DNA of 9,743 nt from Clostridia bacterium (GCA_017529165.1 JAFXNY010000152.1:1-9743), one strand, 5' to 3'. Numbered from the stretch's first letter, positions 1-6,197 are shown. Notes: generated by a model not told the origin, from the letters alone. Numbers and translations: made by a program.

Positions 1-32
1 AAGGTTGAAAAAACGGTTTTCGCTTACAAGGA

Positions 33-63
33 GTTTTTCCGCCGCACATGTCACCGGAAAAAC
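33..63 (-). repeat. Hairpin, 9-bp arms, 13-base loop
   Basis: Arms GTTTTTCCG (33-41) and CGGAAAAAC (55-63) are perfect complements around a 13-base loop. Read on the minus strand it would lie in the RNA downstream of rplA, perhaps in an rplJ leader. Function is not known from sequence. Confidence 0.45.
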
Positions 64-67
64 ATAA

Positions 68-87
68 TGCGTAGCTCTCGCTACGCA
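68..87 (-). repeat. Perfect 8-bp hairpin with GAGA tetraloop
   Basis: TGCGTAGC (68-75) and GCTACGCA (80-87) form a perfect 8-bp stem. On the minus strand the loop is GAGA, a GNRA-type tetraloop that stabilises RNA hairpins; on the plus strand it is TCTC. This suggests the minus-strand RNA is the folded form. It could be a leader stem, an RNA processing or stabilising hairpin, or one copy of a dispersed REP-like repeat; one copy in this window cannot decide. Confidence 0.5.
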
Positions 88-119
88 AATGCTTAAAAAT
101 TAAGTTTTTTGACAGGCTG

Positions 120-152
120 AAACCGCAGACAAATAATGTCTGCGGTTTTTTT
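120..152 (+). terminator. Intrinsic terminator, best oriented for plus strand
   Basis: An 11-bp perfect stem (120-130 with 138-148, core CCGCAGAC/GTCTGCGG) with a 7-base loop is followed on the plus strand by T residues through 152. On the minus strand, after rplA, the stem is followed only by TTTCAGCC, a weak tract. The signal therefore fits rightward transcription better, although it lies 10 bases past the rplA stop and may give partial termination or 3'-end protection there. Confidence 0.55.
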
Positions 153-162
153 ATAAAACTTA

Positions 163-858
163 TTAGTTACCGAATCTTGCCACATTAAGCTTTACGCCGG
201 GGCCCATTGTTGTTGCCAGAACGCAGGACTTAATATATTGGCCCTTGGTTGCAGCAGGCTTTGCCTTAACAATAGCAGACATTACAGCCTCAAGGTTTTC
301 CTTAACCTTTTCAGCACCAAATGAAACCTTGCCTATCGGGCAGTGAATGATGTTGGTCTTATCGAGCCTGTACTCGATTTTACCTGCCTTTGCCTCTGTA
401 ACGGCTTTGGCAACATCGGGTGTTACCGTGCCGGCTTTCGGTGACGGCATAAGACCGCGAGGGCCTAAAACCTTACCGAGCCTACCTACCATACCCATCA
501 TATCGGGGGAGGCAATAACAACATCAAAGTCAAGCCAGTTTTCATTCTGTATTTTAGCAACTAAATCTTCAGCACCTACAAAATCAGCGCCTGCCTCTTT
601 AGCCGCATCGGCTTTATCGCCCTTTGTAAGAACAAGAGTTCTAACAGTTTTACCTGTTCCGTTGGGGAGAACAACAGCGCCTCTTACCTGCTGGTCGGCG
701 TGTCTTGAGTCAACGCCCAAGCGAACATGAACTTCAACCGTCTCATCAAACTTGGCTGAGCCGGTTTTAACGGCAACTTCTACCGCTTCATCAAGATCGT
801 AAAGCTTGCCTTTTTCTATAAGCTTTGCGCTCTCGTTATACTTCTTTCCGTGTTTCAT
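163..858 (-). CDS. rplA: 50S ribosomal protein L1
   Basis: Ribosomal protein L1, which binds 23S rRNA at the mobile L1 stalk near the E site and in many bacteria also binds its own mRNA to repress the rplK-rplA unit. The 231 residues match the usual family length. The family signature is intact at residues 127-145 ([19 protein letters not shown]). The ATG start is supported by a GGGGAGGT ribosome binding site 9 bases upstream (about 870-877) that overlaps the last codons of the preceding rplK region. The gap to rplK is 19 bases, so the two are co-transcribed and probably translationally linked. No frameshift or missing region is seen. Confidence 0.98.
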   Translation of the reverse strand: MKHGKKYNESAKLIEKGKLYDLDEAVEVAVKTGSAKFDETVEVHVRLGVDSRHADQQVRGAVVLPNGTGKTVRTLVLTKGDKADAAKEAGADFVGAEDLVAKIQNENWLDFDVVIASPDMMGMVGRLGKVLGPRGLMPSPKAGTVTPDVAKAVTEAKAGKIEYRLDKTNIIHCPIGKVSFGAEKVKENLEAVMSAIVKAKPAATKGQYIKSCVLATTMGPGVKLNVARFGN

Positions 859-877
859 ATTAAAGTTACCTCCCCGC

Positions 878-1303
878 TCAGTCTACAACCTCAACGCCCA
901 TACTGCGAGCTGTACCGGCTATCATACTCATAGCCGATTCAATGTTAGCAGCGTTAAGATCGGGCATTTTGGTTTCTGCGATTTTCTTTATTTGTTCGCG
1001 TGTGATTTTGGCAACCTTTGTTTTGTTAGGTGTGCCTGATGCGGTTTCAATGCCGCAAGCTTTCTTTATAAGAACAGCGGCAGGGGGCGTCTTTGTAATG
1101 AATGTGAAAGAACGGTCTGCATAAACGGTGATGATTACAGGAATAATCATACCTACATCATTCTTTGTCTTTTCATTAAACGCCTTGGTAAACTCCATAA
1201 TGTTTACACCGTGCTGACCGAGCGCAGGGCCTACCGGTGGAGCCGGAGTCGCTTTGCCTGCGGGGATCTGCAATTTGATATAACCTACAATTTTCTGAGC
1301 CAT
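878..1303 (-). CDS. rplK: 50S ribosomal protein L11
   Basis: Ribosomal protein L11, part of the GTPase-associated centre at the base of the L7/L12 stalk, contacting elongation factors and the stringent factor. The chosen start gives 141 residues, the normal size. The N-terminal domain shows the proline-rich [15 protein letters not shown] stretch (residues 21-35), and the rRNA-binding C-terminal domain ends in [13 protein letters not shown] (128-140). An in-frame ATG at 1318 would add five residues, but the GGAGGT ribosome binding site (1311-1316) overlaps that codon and is correctly spaced for the ATG at 1303. Upstream lies a long structured leader; downstream is rplA. Confidence 0.98.
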   Translation of the reverse strand: MAQKIVGYIKLQIPAGKATPAPPVGPALGQHGVNIMEFTKAFNEKTKNDVGMIIPVIITVYADRSFTFITKTPPAAVLIKKACGIETASGTPNKTKVAKITREQIKKIAETKMPDLNAANIESAMSMIAGTARSMGVEVVD

Positions 1304-1310
1304 AATTAGC

Positions 1311-1316
1311 ACCTCC
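1311..1316 (-). promoter_or_regulatory. rplK ribosome binding site that fixes the start
   Basis: GGAGGT on the minus strand, 7 bases before the ATG at 1303. The alternative upstream ATG (1316-1318) overlaps this site and so cannot use it, which fixes the rplK start at 1303. Confidence 0.85.
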
Positions 1317-1421
1317 ATTATTCGTGGTAACCGTGTTTTTTAAGCTAAACTGCAATTTAACTTAACACTTGGCGGAATGGTCTTCTTCCCATTCCTCCCA
1401 CCGTGACATATAAGCGCTCAC

Positions 1422-1449
1422 ATTTTACAGACGGTTAACCTCACTGCAA
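1422..1449 (-). promoter_or_regulatory. Possible weak promoter for rplK-rplA
   Basis: On the minus strand TTGCAG (1444-1449) and TAAAAT (1422-1427) are 16 bases apart and resemble sigma-A boxes. The match is imperfect and the region may simply be transcribed from the upstream rpmG promoters. A start here would place the 1366-1405 stem near the 5' end of the transcript. Confidence 0.3.
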
Positions 1450-1497
1450 AAAACCTATATGCCGGAGTTAATAAGCAAATTATTGCGTATTAACAAT

Positions 1498-2022
1498 TTA
1501 GTCTAAAGAAATCTGGTCAAGCTCAAGATCAACGGGTGTCTCCCTGCCGAACATAGACAAAACAACACAAACGCTGTTAGCCGAAGTGTCAAGCGATTTA
1601 ACTACACCGCTGTAGCCCTCTAACGGACCGCTTATAATCTTGACCGTGTCACCAACCTTGTAACCTACTTCGACGGTGTGCTTTTCAACGCCTAATGCGG
1701 CTACTTCCTTTTCAGTTAGCGGAACCGGCTTTGAAGCGGGACCCACAAACCCTGTACAGCCTCTTATGTTGCGGACAACATACCAGCTGTCATCAGTGAC
1801 AATCATTTTAATAAGGACATAACCAGGAAATACTTTCCGCTCATATTCCTTTGTAACACCGTCCTTAGTTTCGGTTACGGTTTCCATAGGAATATGAATG
1901 TCCTGAATTAAATCTTGCATACCACGGCTTTCCACCATAGTTGCAAGGTCGCTCGCAACCTTATTCTCATATCCGGAATAGGTGTGAACTACATACCATT
2001 TTGCTTGCTTGTTTTCAGCCAC
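1498..2022 (-). CDS. nusG: Transcription termination/antitermination factor NusG
   Basis: NusG binds the RNA polymerase clamp through its N-terminal NGN domain and uses a C-terminal KOW domain to contact Rho or ribosomal protein S10. The chosen GTG start gives 174 residues, a normal length. The NGN domain begins WYVVHTYSGYENKV (residues 9-22) and contains the conserved FPGYVLIKM (65-73); the KOW motif lies around residues 121-145 (KVGDTVKIISGPLEGYSGVV). A longer reading frame begins at 2115, but that extension overlaps secE and lacks the family pattern. The GTG at 2022 is preceded by a perfect GGAGGT. Its ribosome binding site lies just 3 bases past the secE stop, so translation is probably coupled. 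Confidence 0.97.
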   Translation of the reverse strand: MAENKQAKWYVVHTYSGYENKVASDLATMVESRGMQDLIQDIHIPMETVTETKDGVTKEYERKVFPGYVLIKMIVTDDSWYVVRNIRGCTGFVGPASKPVPLTEKEVAALGVEKHTVEVGYKVGDTVKIISGPLEGYSGVVKSLDTSANSVCVVLSMFGRETPVDLELDQISLD

Positions 2023-2031
2023 TTTAAGTCC

Positions 2032-2037
2032 ACCTCC
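2032..2037 (-). promoter_or_regulatory. nusG ribosome binding site supporting a GTG start
   Basis: GGAGGT on the minus strand, 9 bases before GTG at 2020-2022. It sits between the secE stop codon (2040-2042) and nusG, favouring the GTG start over the longer in-frame ATG at 2115. Confidence 0.85.
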
Positions 2038-2039
2038 GA

Positions 2040-2726
2040 TTAACCGAGGATTACTTCTAACAGCTTGCCGAGGCCGAAGTCCAAAAGCCAGATGAATGCG
2101 CCCACGATAAGACACATAATAAGAACTATAAGTGTGTTCTTAAGAACTTCTTTTATTCCCGGCCAAACAATCTTCTTAATTTCGCTCTTATAGTCCTTAA
2201 AGAAAGCGGCTATACGACCGAATATAGTTTTCTTAGAGCCCTTTGAAGCTTTAACTTCAAGGTAATCGTCAATAAGAAGATATGCGGCTGCGGCTATTGC
2301 AAAAAGAATTAAAGCTATTGCTGCAAGAAGCACTCCTTTACCATAGGTAACTGAGCTCACAATCGGCAACGGACGGGTATCAACAAACAAGTTAGGTTTG
2401 CTGAGCGCTATAACCAGCATATAAACACCGTCAATAATACCTACTGCCGGAACGGTATAGCGAAGCCCCTTTGACTTGAATGAGAAGATACTGAAGATTA
2501 GGCCGAACACCGTAAGGAAGAAACAGAAAAGGATATCTGCCGAACGCGCCATATCATATGTTGCGTCTCCTATGGTCTTCTTAATGCCAAATCCCAACTC
2601 CGCACCTACAAAACTTGCTTCACCGCCTGAAAAGGCAATGGTTGCAAACTTTGTAAAGAAAAGAACCAGAGCACCAAGGGATAAAACAACGGCGAGAATC
2701 TGACAAATCTTATTTACAATTTTCAT
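2040..2726 (-). CDS. secE: SecE translocase subunit with a four-helix N-terminal extension
   Basis: SecE clamps SecY in the protein-conducting channel of the inner membrane. The SecE part is residues 168-228: a cytoplasmic amphipathic helix with the conserved KKIVWPGIKEVLKNT stretch (184-198), then one membrane helix (about 196-219). Firmicute SecE is usually only about 60-90 residues; here 165 or so residues precede it, with four predicted membrane helices (about 7-27, 63-82, 91-109, 129-152), a 35-residue first outer loop and basic inner loops. By the positive-inside rule the even number of helices leaves the SecE part in its normal orientation. The start has a GGAG site overlapping the rpmG stop. 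No ATG with a good ribosome binding site was seen before the SecE part, so one fused protein is the simplest reading. The role of the extension is unknown. Confidence 0.92.
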   Translation of the reverse strand: MKIVNKICQILAVVLSLGALVLFFTKFATIAFSGGEASFVGAELGFGIKKTIGDATYDMARSADILFCFFLTVFGLIFSIFSFKSKGLRYTVPAVGIIDGVYMLVIALSKPNLFVDTRPLPIVSSVTYGKGVLLAAIALILFAIAAAAYLLIDDYLEVKASKGSKKTIFGRIAAFFKDYKSEIKKIVWPGIKEVLKNTLIVLIMCLIVGAFIWLLDFGLGKLLEVILG

Positions 2727-2737
2727 TTTCCCACTCC

Positions 2738-2887
2738 TTACTTTGTTTCCTTGTGCAAGGTGTGCTTTCTGCAGAACCTGCAGTACTTGTTCATCTCAAG
2801 TCTGTCAGGATCATTCTTTTTGTTTTTCATCGTGTTGTAATTGCGCTGTTTGCATTCTGTACATGCAAGTGTGATTTTTACTCTCAT
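2738..2887 (-). CDS. rpmG: 50S ribosomal protein L33, zinc-binding form
   Basis: Small 49-residue ribosomal protein of the large subunit near the E site. The protein begins [19 protein letters not shown] and has two CxxC pairs (Cys9/Cys12 and Cys36/Cys39), the zinc-ribbon or C+ form; bacteria often also carry a cysteine-free paralogue used when zinc is scarce. The ATG is preceded by GGAGGT at 2894-2899 with a 6-base spacer. It is the first gene of the operon and its stop codon lies 11 bases before secE. The rpmG-secE-nusG order is typical of Firmicutes. Confidence 0.97.
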   Translation of the reverse strand: MRVKITLACTECKQRNYNTMKNKKNDPDRLEMNKYCRFCRKHTLHKETK

Positions 2888-2923
2888 AACGGCACCTCCC
2901 GCTTTACGGAATTATTTTTTTCT

Positions 2924-2944
2924 TTATCAGATTTTTCCTGATAA
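2924..2944 (-). repeat. 7-bp hairpin in the rpmG leader
   Basis: TTATCAG (2924-2930) and CTGATAA (2938-2944) are perfect complements around a 7-base loop. On the minus strand it lies in the rpmG 5' untranslated region and is followed by an A-rich stretch, so it is not a terminator. It could affect mRNA stability or access to the ribosome binding site about 25 bases downstream; it may also be chance in AT-rich DNA. Confidence 0.35.
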
Positions 2945-2975
2945 GAAACGCCTCCCTCAAACACCCTACCCGTTA

Positions 2976-3004
2976 ATTGTACTTTTTACCATATATAGAG
3001 GCAA
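2976..3004 (-). promoter_or_regulatory. Second sigma-A-like promoter for rpmG operon (P2)
   Basis: On the minus strand TTGCCT (2999-3004) and TACAAT (2976-2981) are separated by exactly 17 bases. It lies about 110 bases downstream of P1 and would give a leader of about 80 bases. Each box differs from consensus by one or two bases, so it is probably weaker than P1. Confidence 0.5.
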
Positions 3005-3087
3005 AAAGAAAGCACAATACAATATAACGCATAGGAAGACTGACAGGTTATTTTTCCAAAAAAAAAGAACCTTCCAGAGGTAGAGCC

Positions 3088-3116
3088 ATTATACCATAAC
3101 ATATATAAAAGGTCAA
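3088..3116 (-). promoter_or_regulatory. Main sigma-A promoter for rpmG-secE-nusG-rplK-rplA (P1)
   Basis: On the minus strand TTGACC (3111-3116) and a perfect TATAAT (3088-3093) are spaced by 17 bases. The start point should fall near 3081, giving a leader of about 190 bases before rpmG. A/T tracts upstream of the -35 may act as UP elements, in keeping with a highly expressed ribosomal operon. Confidence 0.85.
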
Positions 3117-3156
3117 GCATTTTTTCTCCCCGATTTTTTTGAAAAAAGTGCTTGAC
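3112..3156. repeat. Imperfect inverted repeat joining two divergent -35 boxes
   Basis: The left arm 3112-3126 (GTCAAGCATTTTTTC) matches the reverse complement of the right arm 3141-3156 except for one extra base. Each arm contains the TTGAC core of a -35 box, leftward for the rpmG operon and rightward for gntR. The arms are mostly -35 sequence plus A/T tract, so the symmetry may come simply from two strong promoters with UP-like elements back to back, or it may bind a shared regulator. Confidence 0.6.
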
Positions 3157-3180
3157 AAAACATAAAAGCGGTGGTAATAT
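3152..3180 (+). promoter_or_regulatory. Sigma-A promoter of the gntR-ABC unit
   Basis: A perfect TTGACA (3152-3157) and TAATAT (3175-3180) are 17 bases apart. The expected start point is about 3186-3187, inside the palindromic operator that follows, so a bound repressor should block transcription. Confidence 0.85.
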
Positions 3181-3183
3181 ACA

Positions 3184-3208
3184 AGTGTACTAATTCACAT
3201 AGTACACT
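3184..3208 (+). promoter_or_regulatory. Palindromic operator, probably for the YtrA-type GntR repressor
   Basis: AGTGTACTA (3184-3192) and TAGTACACT (3200-3208) are perfect 9-base inverted arms around 7 bases. The site covers the predicted start point from about -3 to +22. The GT-TACTA...TAGTA-AC layout resembles operators of YtrA-subfamily GntR regulators, which are known to repress their own operons. Autorepression by the next gene is inference from position and symmetry. Confidence 0.75.
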
Positions 3209-3227
3209 AAAGAAAGGGAGTGATGTT

Positions 3228-3596
3228 ATGTTTGCGTTGGATCTGAAAAGCGGAGTGCCAATATGCGATCAGATAGTAAACGGCTTTATAAAGCTTAAAG
3301 CCTTGGGGCTTATTTCCGGCGGAGACCAGATGCCGAGCGTACGCTCGTTGGCACTTAAGTTCAGCGTAAACCCAAATACCGTTCAAAAGGCATATGCTGT
3401 TTTGGAGGCGGGAGGCATAATTTATTCGGTAAAGGGCAAAGGTTCATTTGTGTCTGATGACGATAGTGCTTCAAATGCCATTGTAAAAAGAGCGCAGGAC
3501 GATTTTCGCACGGCGGTAAAATCGGCTCACGATTTAGGGCTTGACACCAGGGCTCTTAACAAAATCATAAATGATATTTATAAGGAGGAAAAGTAA
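3228..3596 (+). CDS. GntR-family regulator, YtrA subfamily
   Basis: A 122-residue DNA-binding repressor. The winged helix spans about residues 5-76 with the family pattern: PICDQI near the N-terminus, MPSVRSLALKFSVNPNTVQKAY in the recognition region, and a wing with GKGSFV. The tail after the wing is only about 45 residues, too short for the large effector domains of FadR, HutC or MocR types; such short tails define the YtrA type, which usually sits with ABC transporter genes. The ATG at 3228 follows GGGAG with an 8-base gap; a GTG further up at 3171 falls inside the promoter and is rejected. The stop overlaps the next start (TAATG). It probably represses its own unit through the 3184-3208 palindrome until an unknown signal releases it. 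Confidence 0.9.
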   Translation: MFALDLKSGVPICDQIVNGFIKLKALGLISGGDQMPSVRSLALKFSVNPNTVQKAYAVLEAGGIIYSVKGKGSFVSDDDSASNAIVKRAQDDFRTAVKSAHDLGLDTRALNKIINDIYKEEK

Positions 3597-4495
3597 TGCT
3601 GACGGCTTTAAATCTTACAAAAGTTTTTGAAGGCAAAAAAGCGCTTGATGGTGTTTGCTTTGAAATAGACGACGGATGCGTTTACGGTCTTGTGGGTTCA
3701 AACGGTTCGGGTAAATCTACACTGCTTAGATGTATAAGCGGAGTGTATAAGCCTGATTTCGGGAAAGTAGGTATTGACGGTATATCGAGCTTTAATAATC
3801 CGTCAGTTAAATCTCAAATCGCCTTTTTAGGTGATACACCGTATTTTCTGCCCCAGTCAAATCTTAAAGAAATGGCAAGCTTTTATAAAAGTACATATAA
3901 AAACTTTGATACCGATACCTATAATTATCTTTTAAGCGTTTTTCCGCTTGATGAAAGAGCCAGACTTTCAACCTTTTCAAAAGGTATGAGAAGGCAGGCG
4001 GCGCTGATACTTATGCTCTCCACCAAACCACGCTATCTGCTTTTAGATGAAGCGTTTGACGGACTTGATGTTGTAATGCGGAAAACGCTTTCGAACATAA
4101 TAATCGACTGTACGCAAAAGTACAATATGACGGTTATCATTGCCTCCCACAATTTAAGAGAAATAGAGGATATGTGCGACCATATCTCGCTTTTACATAA
4201 CGGTAAGCTCATAGCGGACGGCGGCGTTGATGATGTAAGAGGCAAGATACACAAGGTTCAGGCCGTATTTGAGAGCGTTCCGGAAACGAGCGTATTTGAC
4301 GGGCTTGACCTTATGAAAATCGAGCGCACAGGCTCTGTTATACAGCTTGTTGCGCGAGGGGAAAAAGAAGAGATTGTATCGTTTATTGAGAGGCTTAGTC
4401 CTAAGTTCTTTGAGTGTATCGATGTAAGCCTTGAAGAAGCATTTATTTATGAATTGGAGGTATTAGGTTATGATGTTAAAAGTATCGAAGAATAA
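3596..4495 (+). CDS. ABC transporter ATP-binding protein (YtrB/CcmA type)
   Basis: Cytoplasmic ATPase of 299 residues that should power the adjacent permease. Walker A is GSNGSGKS (residues 34-41), the signature is the variant FSKGMRRQ (127-134), Walker B is YLLLDE (147-152), the D-loop is DGLD (155-158) and the switch histidine is His185. The Q-loop position has GD in place of a clear glutamine, which is common in this ABC-2 ATPase group. A C-terminal portion of about 80 residues follows the ATPase core. AAGGAGG precedes the ATG, which overlaps the gntR stop by one base; its own 3' end overlaps the permease by 26 bases. The substrate cannot be read from sequence; relatives act in cell-envelope or antibiotic stress. 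Confidence 0.93.
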   Translation: MLTALNLTKVFEGKKALDGVCFEIDDGCVYGLVGSNGSGKSTLLRCISGVYKPDFGKVGIDGISSFNNPSVKSQIAFLGDTPYFLPQSNLKEMASFYKSTYKNFDTDTYNYLLSVFPLDERARLSTFSKGMRRQAALILMLSTKPRYLLLDEAFDGLDVVMRKTLSNIIIDCTQKYNMTVIIASHNLREIEDMCDHISLLHNGKLIADGGVDDVRGKIHKVQAVFESVPETSVFDGLDLMKIERTGSVIQLVARGEKEEIVSFIERLSPKFFECIDVSLEEAFIYELEVLGYDVKSIEE

Positions 4496-6197
4496 AACGA
4501 GTCCGGCTTTAGGTCTTCTTGGTTCAACCATTGCTAAAAACACCGGCATAATAATACTTATGTCTATAGCAATGCTTATCTTTTGCCCGGGTATATTTTT
4601 AACAACCTTAAGCAGAATGAGCTTTAGAGCACCGGAATATACCTCTCCTTCTATGTTAAATGTCTTTTACGGTGTAACAGCGGTTATATCTGTAATGCTT
4701 GTATGTGTTAGTAATTTTGTAAACTTCTCATACCTTTACAAAAAAAGCTCAAGCGATATTTTCCACTCACTACCTCTTACGAGAACGGGACTGCTTTTTT
4801 CTCGCCTTACGGCAGGAATCATAGAGATTTTAATTCCTGTAACGATTGGATACATTGCATTTTCTGCACTGTCGGCTTTTTATCCTACATATGTTATGGG
4901 CACATTTTCCCAAATAGCTTCGGCGTATTTTGTAAATGTGCTTTATATACTCGCCGCGTCCACATTCTCGTTGGTTTTCATAATCTGTGCCGGAAGCGCA
5001 TTTGACCTTATACTGTCTTTCTTCGGGTTCAATGCGGCGGTGCTTGTAGTAGGCGGTATAATACACGCATTGTGTGATAAATATCTTACAGGCTACTCTA
5101 CATTAAACACCGCAATTTTAAGAGCACTTTCTCCCATATACTATTTAGGTGAAAAGGGAATAACCTTTGCTTATACCGATAATTACAGCCTTTCATCCTC
5201 TTTTGGCACGGTATTCGCCGCTATAGAGTTTACAGTAATATTTTCTTTGATTTCCGCTCTGCTTTACAATTCCCGCAAGGCTGAACGCTCAGAGCAGGCG
5301 TACGCTTACAAGTTTATCTATATTATCTGCGGGATTTTAGCCGGTATTTGCGGCGGTTATGCGTTAAGCGAGATATTCGTGTTGTCCGCCGATACTAAAG
5401 AATTAAGCTTAATAGGACTTATTTCCTTTGTCTTAGGTGCTGTTATTACCGCTGTGGTTTACGGTGCCGTAACTGAACGTGGCTTTAAGAAGTTTAAGAA
5501 ATCGGTTGTTTTAGGCGGTGTTTCCGTTTTAGCTTACGGCATAATAGCTGTAATAATTGCAACAGGCGCCTTCGGGTACGAAAAGCGTATCCCAGAAGAG
5601 AAGAAAATAATATCTGCAACGGTAGATTTTGATGATGCCAATGTTGATTTCACCGATTCAAAATATGCCTTGGCTCTTCATAAGGCCATTATCGAAAAAG
5701 GCGCTGATGATGAGTATATGGATGTTTTTGATACACCTCATACTTATGTCAGAATATTCTATTATTTTGATAAAAAAGGCGATAAGCAATTTACTCGTGA
5801 ATACTTTGTAGATAAAACAAAACTTAAAAAAGAGCTTTTTGCAGTTTATGCGAGCGAAAACCGTTTTGAAAAGTTTTATAAGATTTTAGACGGCGCTCAG
5901 GGCAACCGTGTTGAAGTATGGGGAGACTATGAGCGGCAGGAGGAAGACTACATAAATCTTGATGGCAGAATTACAAAAGCTCAGGCGAAAGGAATAATTG
6001 AAGTTTATAAAAAAGAACTCAAAGCGGTAGGCGAGGAGTTATATTCAGAAGAAAACCAGACCAAAAGAGCAGTTGCAGATGTAACGCTCTATGTAGAAAA
6101 TAAGGATGACTTCCATATTTACACTACCGAAGATTTCCCCGAAACCAATGAGATACTGCGTACTTTTATGTCCGAAGCAACCGATATATCAGAATAA
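4470..6197 (+). CDS. ABC-2-type permease with extracytoplasmic C-terminal domain
   Basis: A 575-residue membrane protein, the likely partner of the upstream ATPase. About nine hydrophobic segments are seen (roughly 24-47, 67-89, 108-137, 147-172, 178-200, 247-266, 282-300, 313-333, 346-368). Basic stretches at 267-281 and 336-345 fall on the cytoplasmic side in this model, which places the last 205 residues outside the membrane. The cytoplasmic loop motif DIFHSLPLTR (96-105) is typical of clostridial ABC-2 permeases coupled to YtrB-like ATPases. The C-terminal domain (about 371-575) is polar and charged, and I cannot assign it to a named family. A GGAGG site lies 9 bases before the first of two tandem ATG codons. 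Only one permease gene is present, so it probably works as a homodimer. Confidence 0.85.
   Translation: MMLKVSKNKTSPALGLLGSTIAKNTGIIILMSIAMLIFCPGIFLTTLSRMSFRAPEYTSPSMLNVFYGVTAVISVMLVCVSNFVNFSYLYKKSSSDIFHSLPLTRTGLLFSRLTAGIIEILIPVTIGYIAFSALSAFYPTYVMGTFSQIASAYFVNVLYILAASTFSLVFIICAGSAFDLILSFFGFNAAVLVVGGIIHALCDKYLTGYSTLNTAILRALSPIYYLGEKGITFAYTDNYSLSSSFGTVFAAIEFTVIFSLISALLYNSRKAERSEQAYAYKFIYIICGILAGICGGYALSEIFVLSADTKELSLIGLISFVLGAVITAVVYGAVTERGFKKFKKSVVLGGVSVLAYGIIAVIIATGAFGYEKRIPEEKKIISATVDFDDANVDFTDSKYALALHKAIIEKGADDEYMDVFDTPHTYVRIFYYFDKKGDKQFTREYFVDKTKLKKELFAVYASENRFEKFYKILDGAQGNRVEVWGDYERQEEDYINLDGRITKAQAKGIIEVYKKELKAVGEELYSEENQTKRAVADVTLYVENKDDFHIYTTEDFPETNEILRTFMSEATDISE

Larger units (their letters stand above)
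1..162. other. Non-coding spacer after rplA with several hairpins
   Basis: No open reading frame with a ribosome binding site is visible here. On the minus strand this follows rplA and, by the usual gene order (knowledge, not seen), should lead to rplJ-rplL, so it may be part of the rplJ leader. It holds four inverted repeats: 33-41/55-63, 68-75/80-87, 92-96/100-104 and 120-130/138-148. I could not match it with confidence to the known L10 leader RNA, and the window edge removes the rest. Confidence 0.5.
1304..1497 (-). promoter_or_regulatory. rplK leader between nusG and rplK
   Basis: This 194-base gap has no gene but is structured. Just after the nusG stop is an AT-rich hairpin (1467-1473 with 1488-1494) without a following T tract. 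In the centre, read on the minus strand, CAC, GG and GGAATGG pair with CCATTCC, CC and GTG (1366-1405), leaving an asymmetric internal loop TGGGA opposite a single G and a two-base AA bulge. That layout, directly upstream of rplK-rplA, fits a site for autogenous control by L1, which is known for this operon in several bacteria. The assignment to L1 is inference. Confidence 0.5.

Noticed and set aside
347..730. Plus-strand reading frame of 127 codons
   Set aside because: It is the complement of rplA, whose L1 signature is certain.
1467..1494. Hairpin after nusG considered as a terminator
   Set aside because: The stem is AT-rich and no T run follows directly, so read-through to rplK-rplA is more likely.
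2023..2115. Longer nusG start adding 31 residues
   Set aside because: The extra residues overlap secE and are not NusG-like; GTG at 2022 has a GGAGGT at the right distance.
2753..2941. Plus-strand reading frame of 62 codons
   Set aside because: It is antisense to rpmG, which has clear L33 residues, two CxxC pairs and a perfect ribosome binding site.
3058..3081. Possible attenuator at the start of the rpmG transcript (small stem then nine T on the minus strand)
   Set aside because: The stem is only 4 bp (3069-3072 with 3078-3081) and begins at the predicted start point, too weak and too early for an intrinsic terminator.
3228..6197. GntR-ABC cassette considered as a mobile or defence island
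   Set aside because: No integrase, transposase, direct repeats or base-composition break is visible; such cassettes are common chromosomal genes in clostridia.
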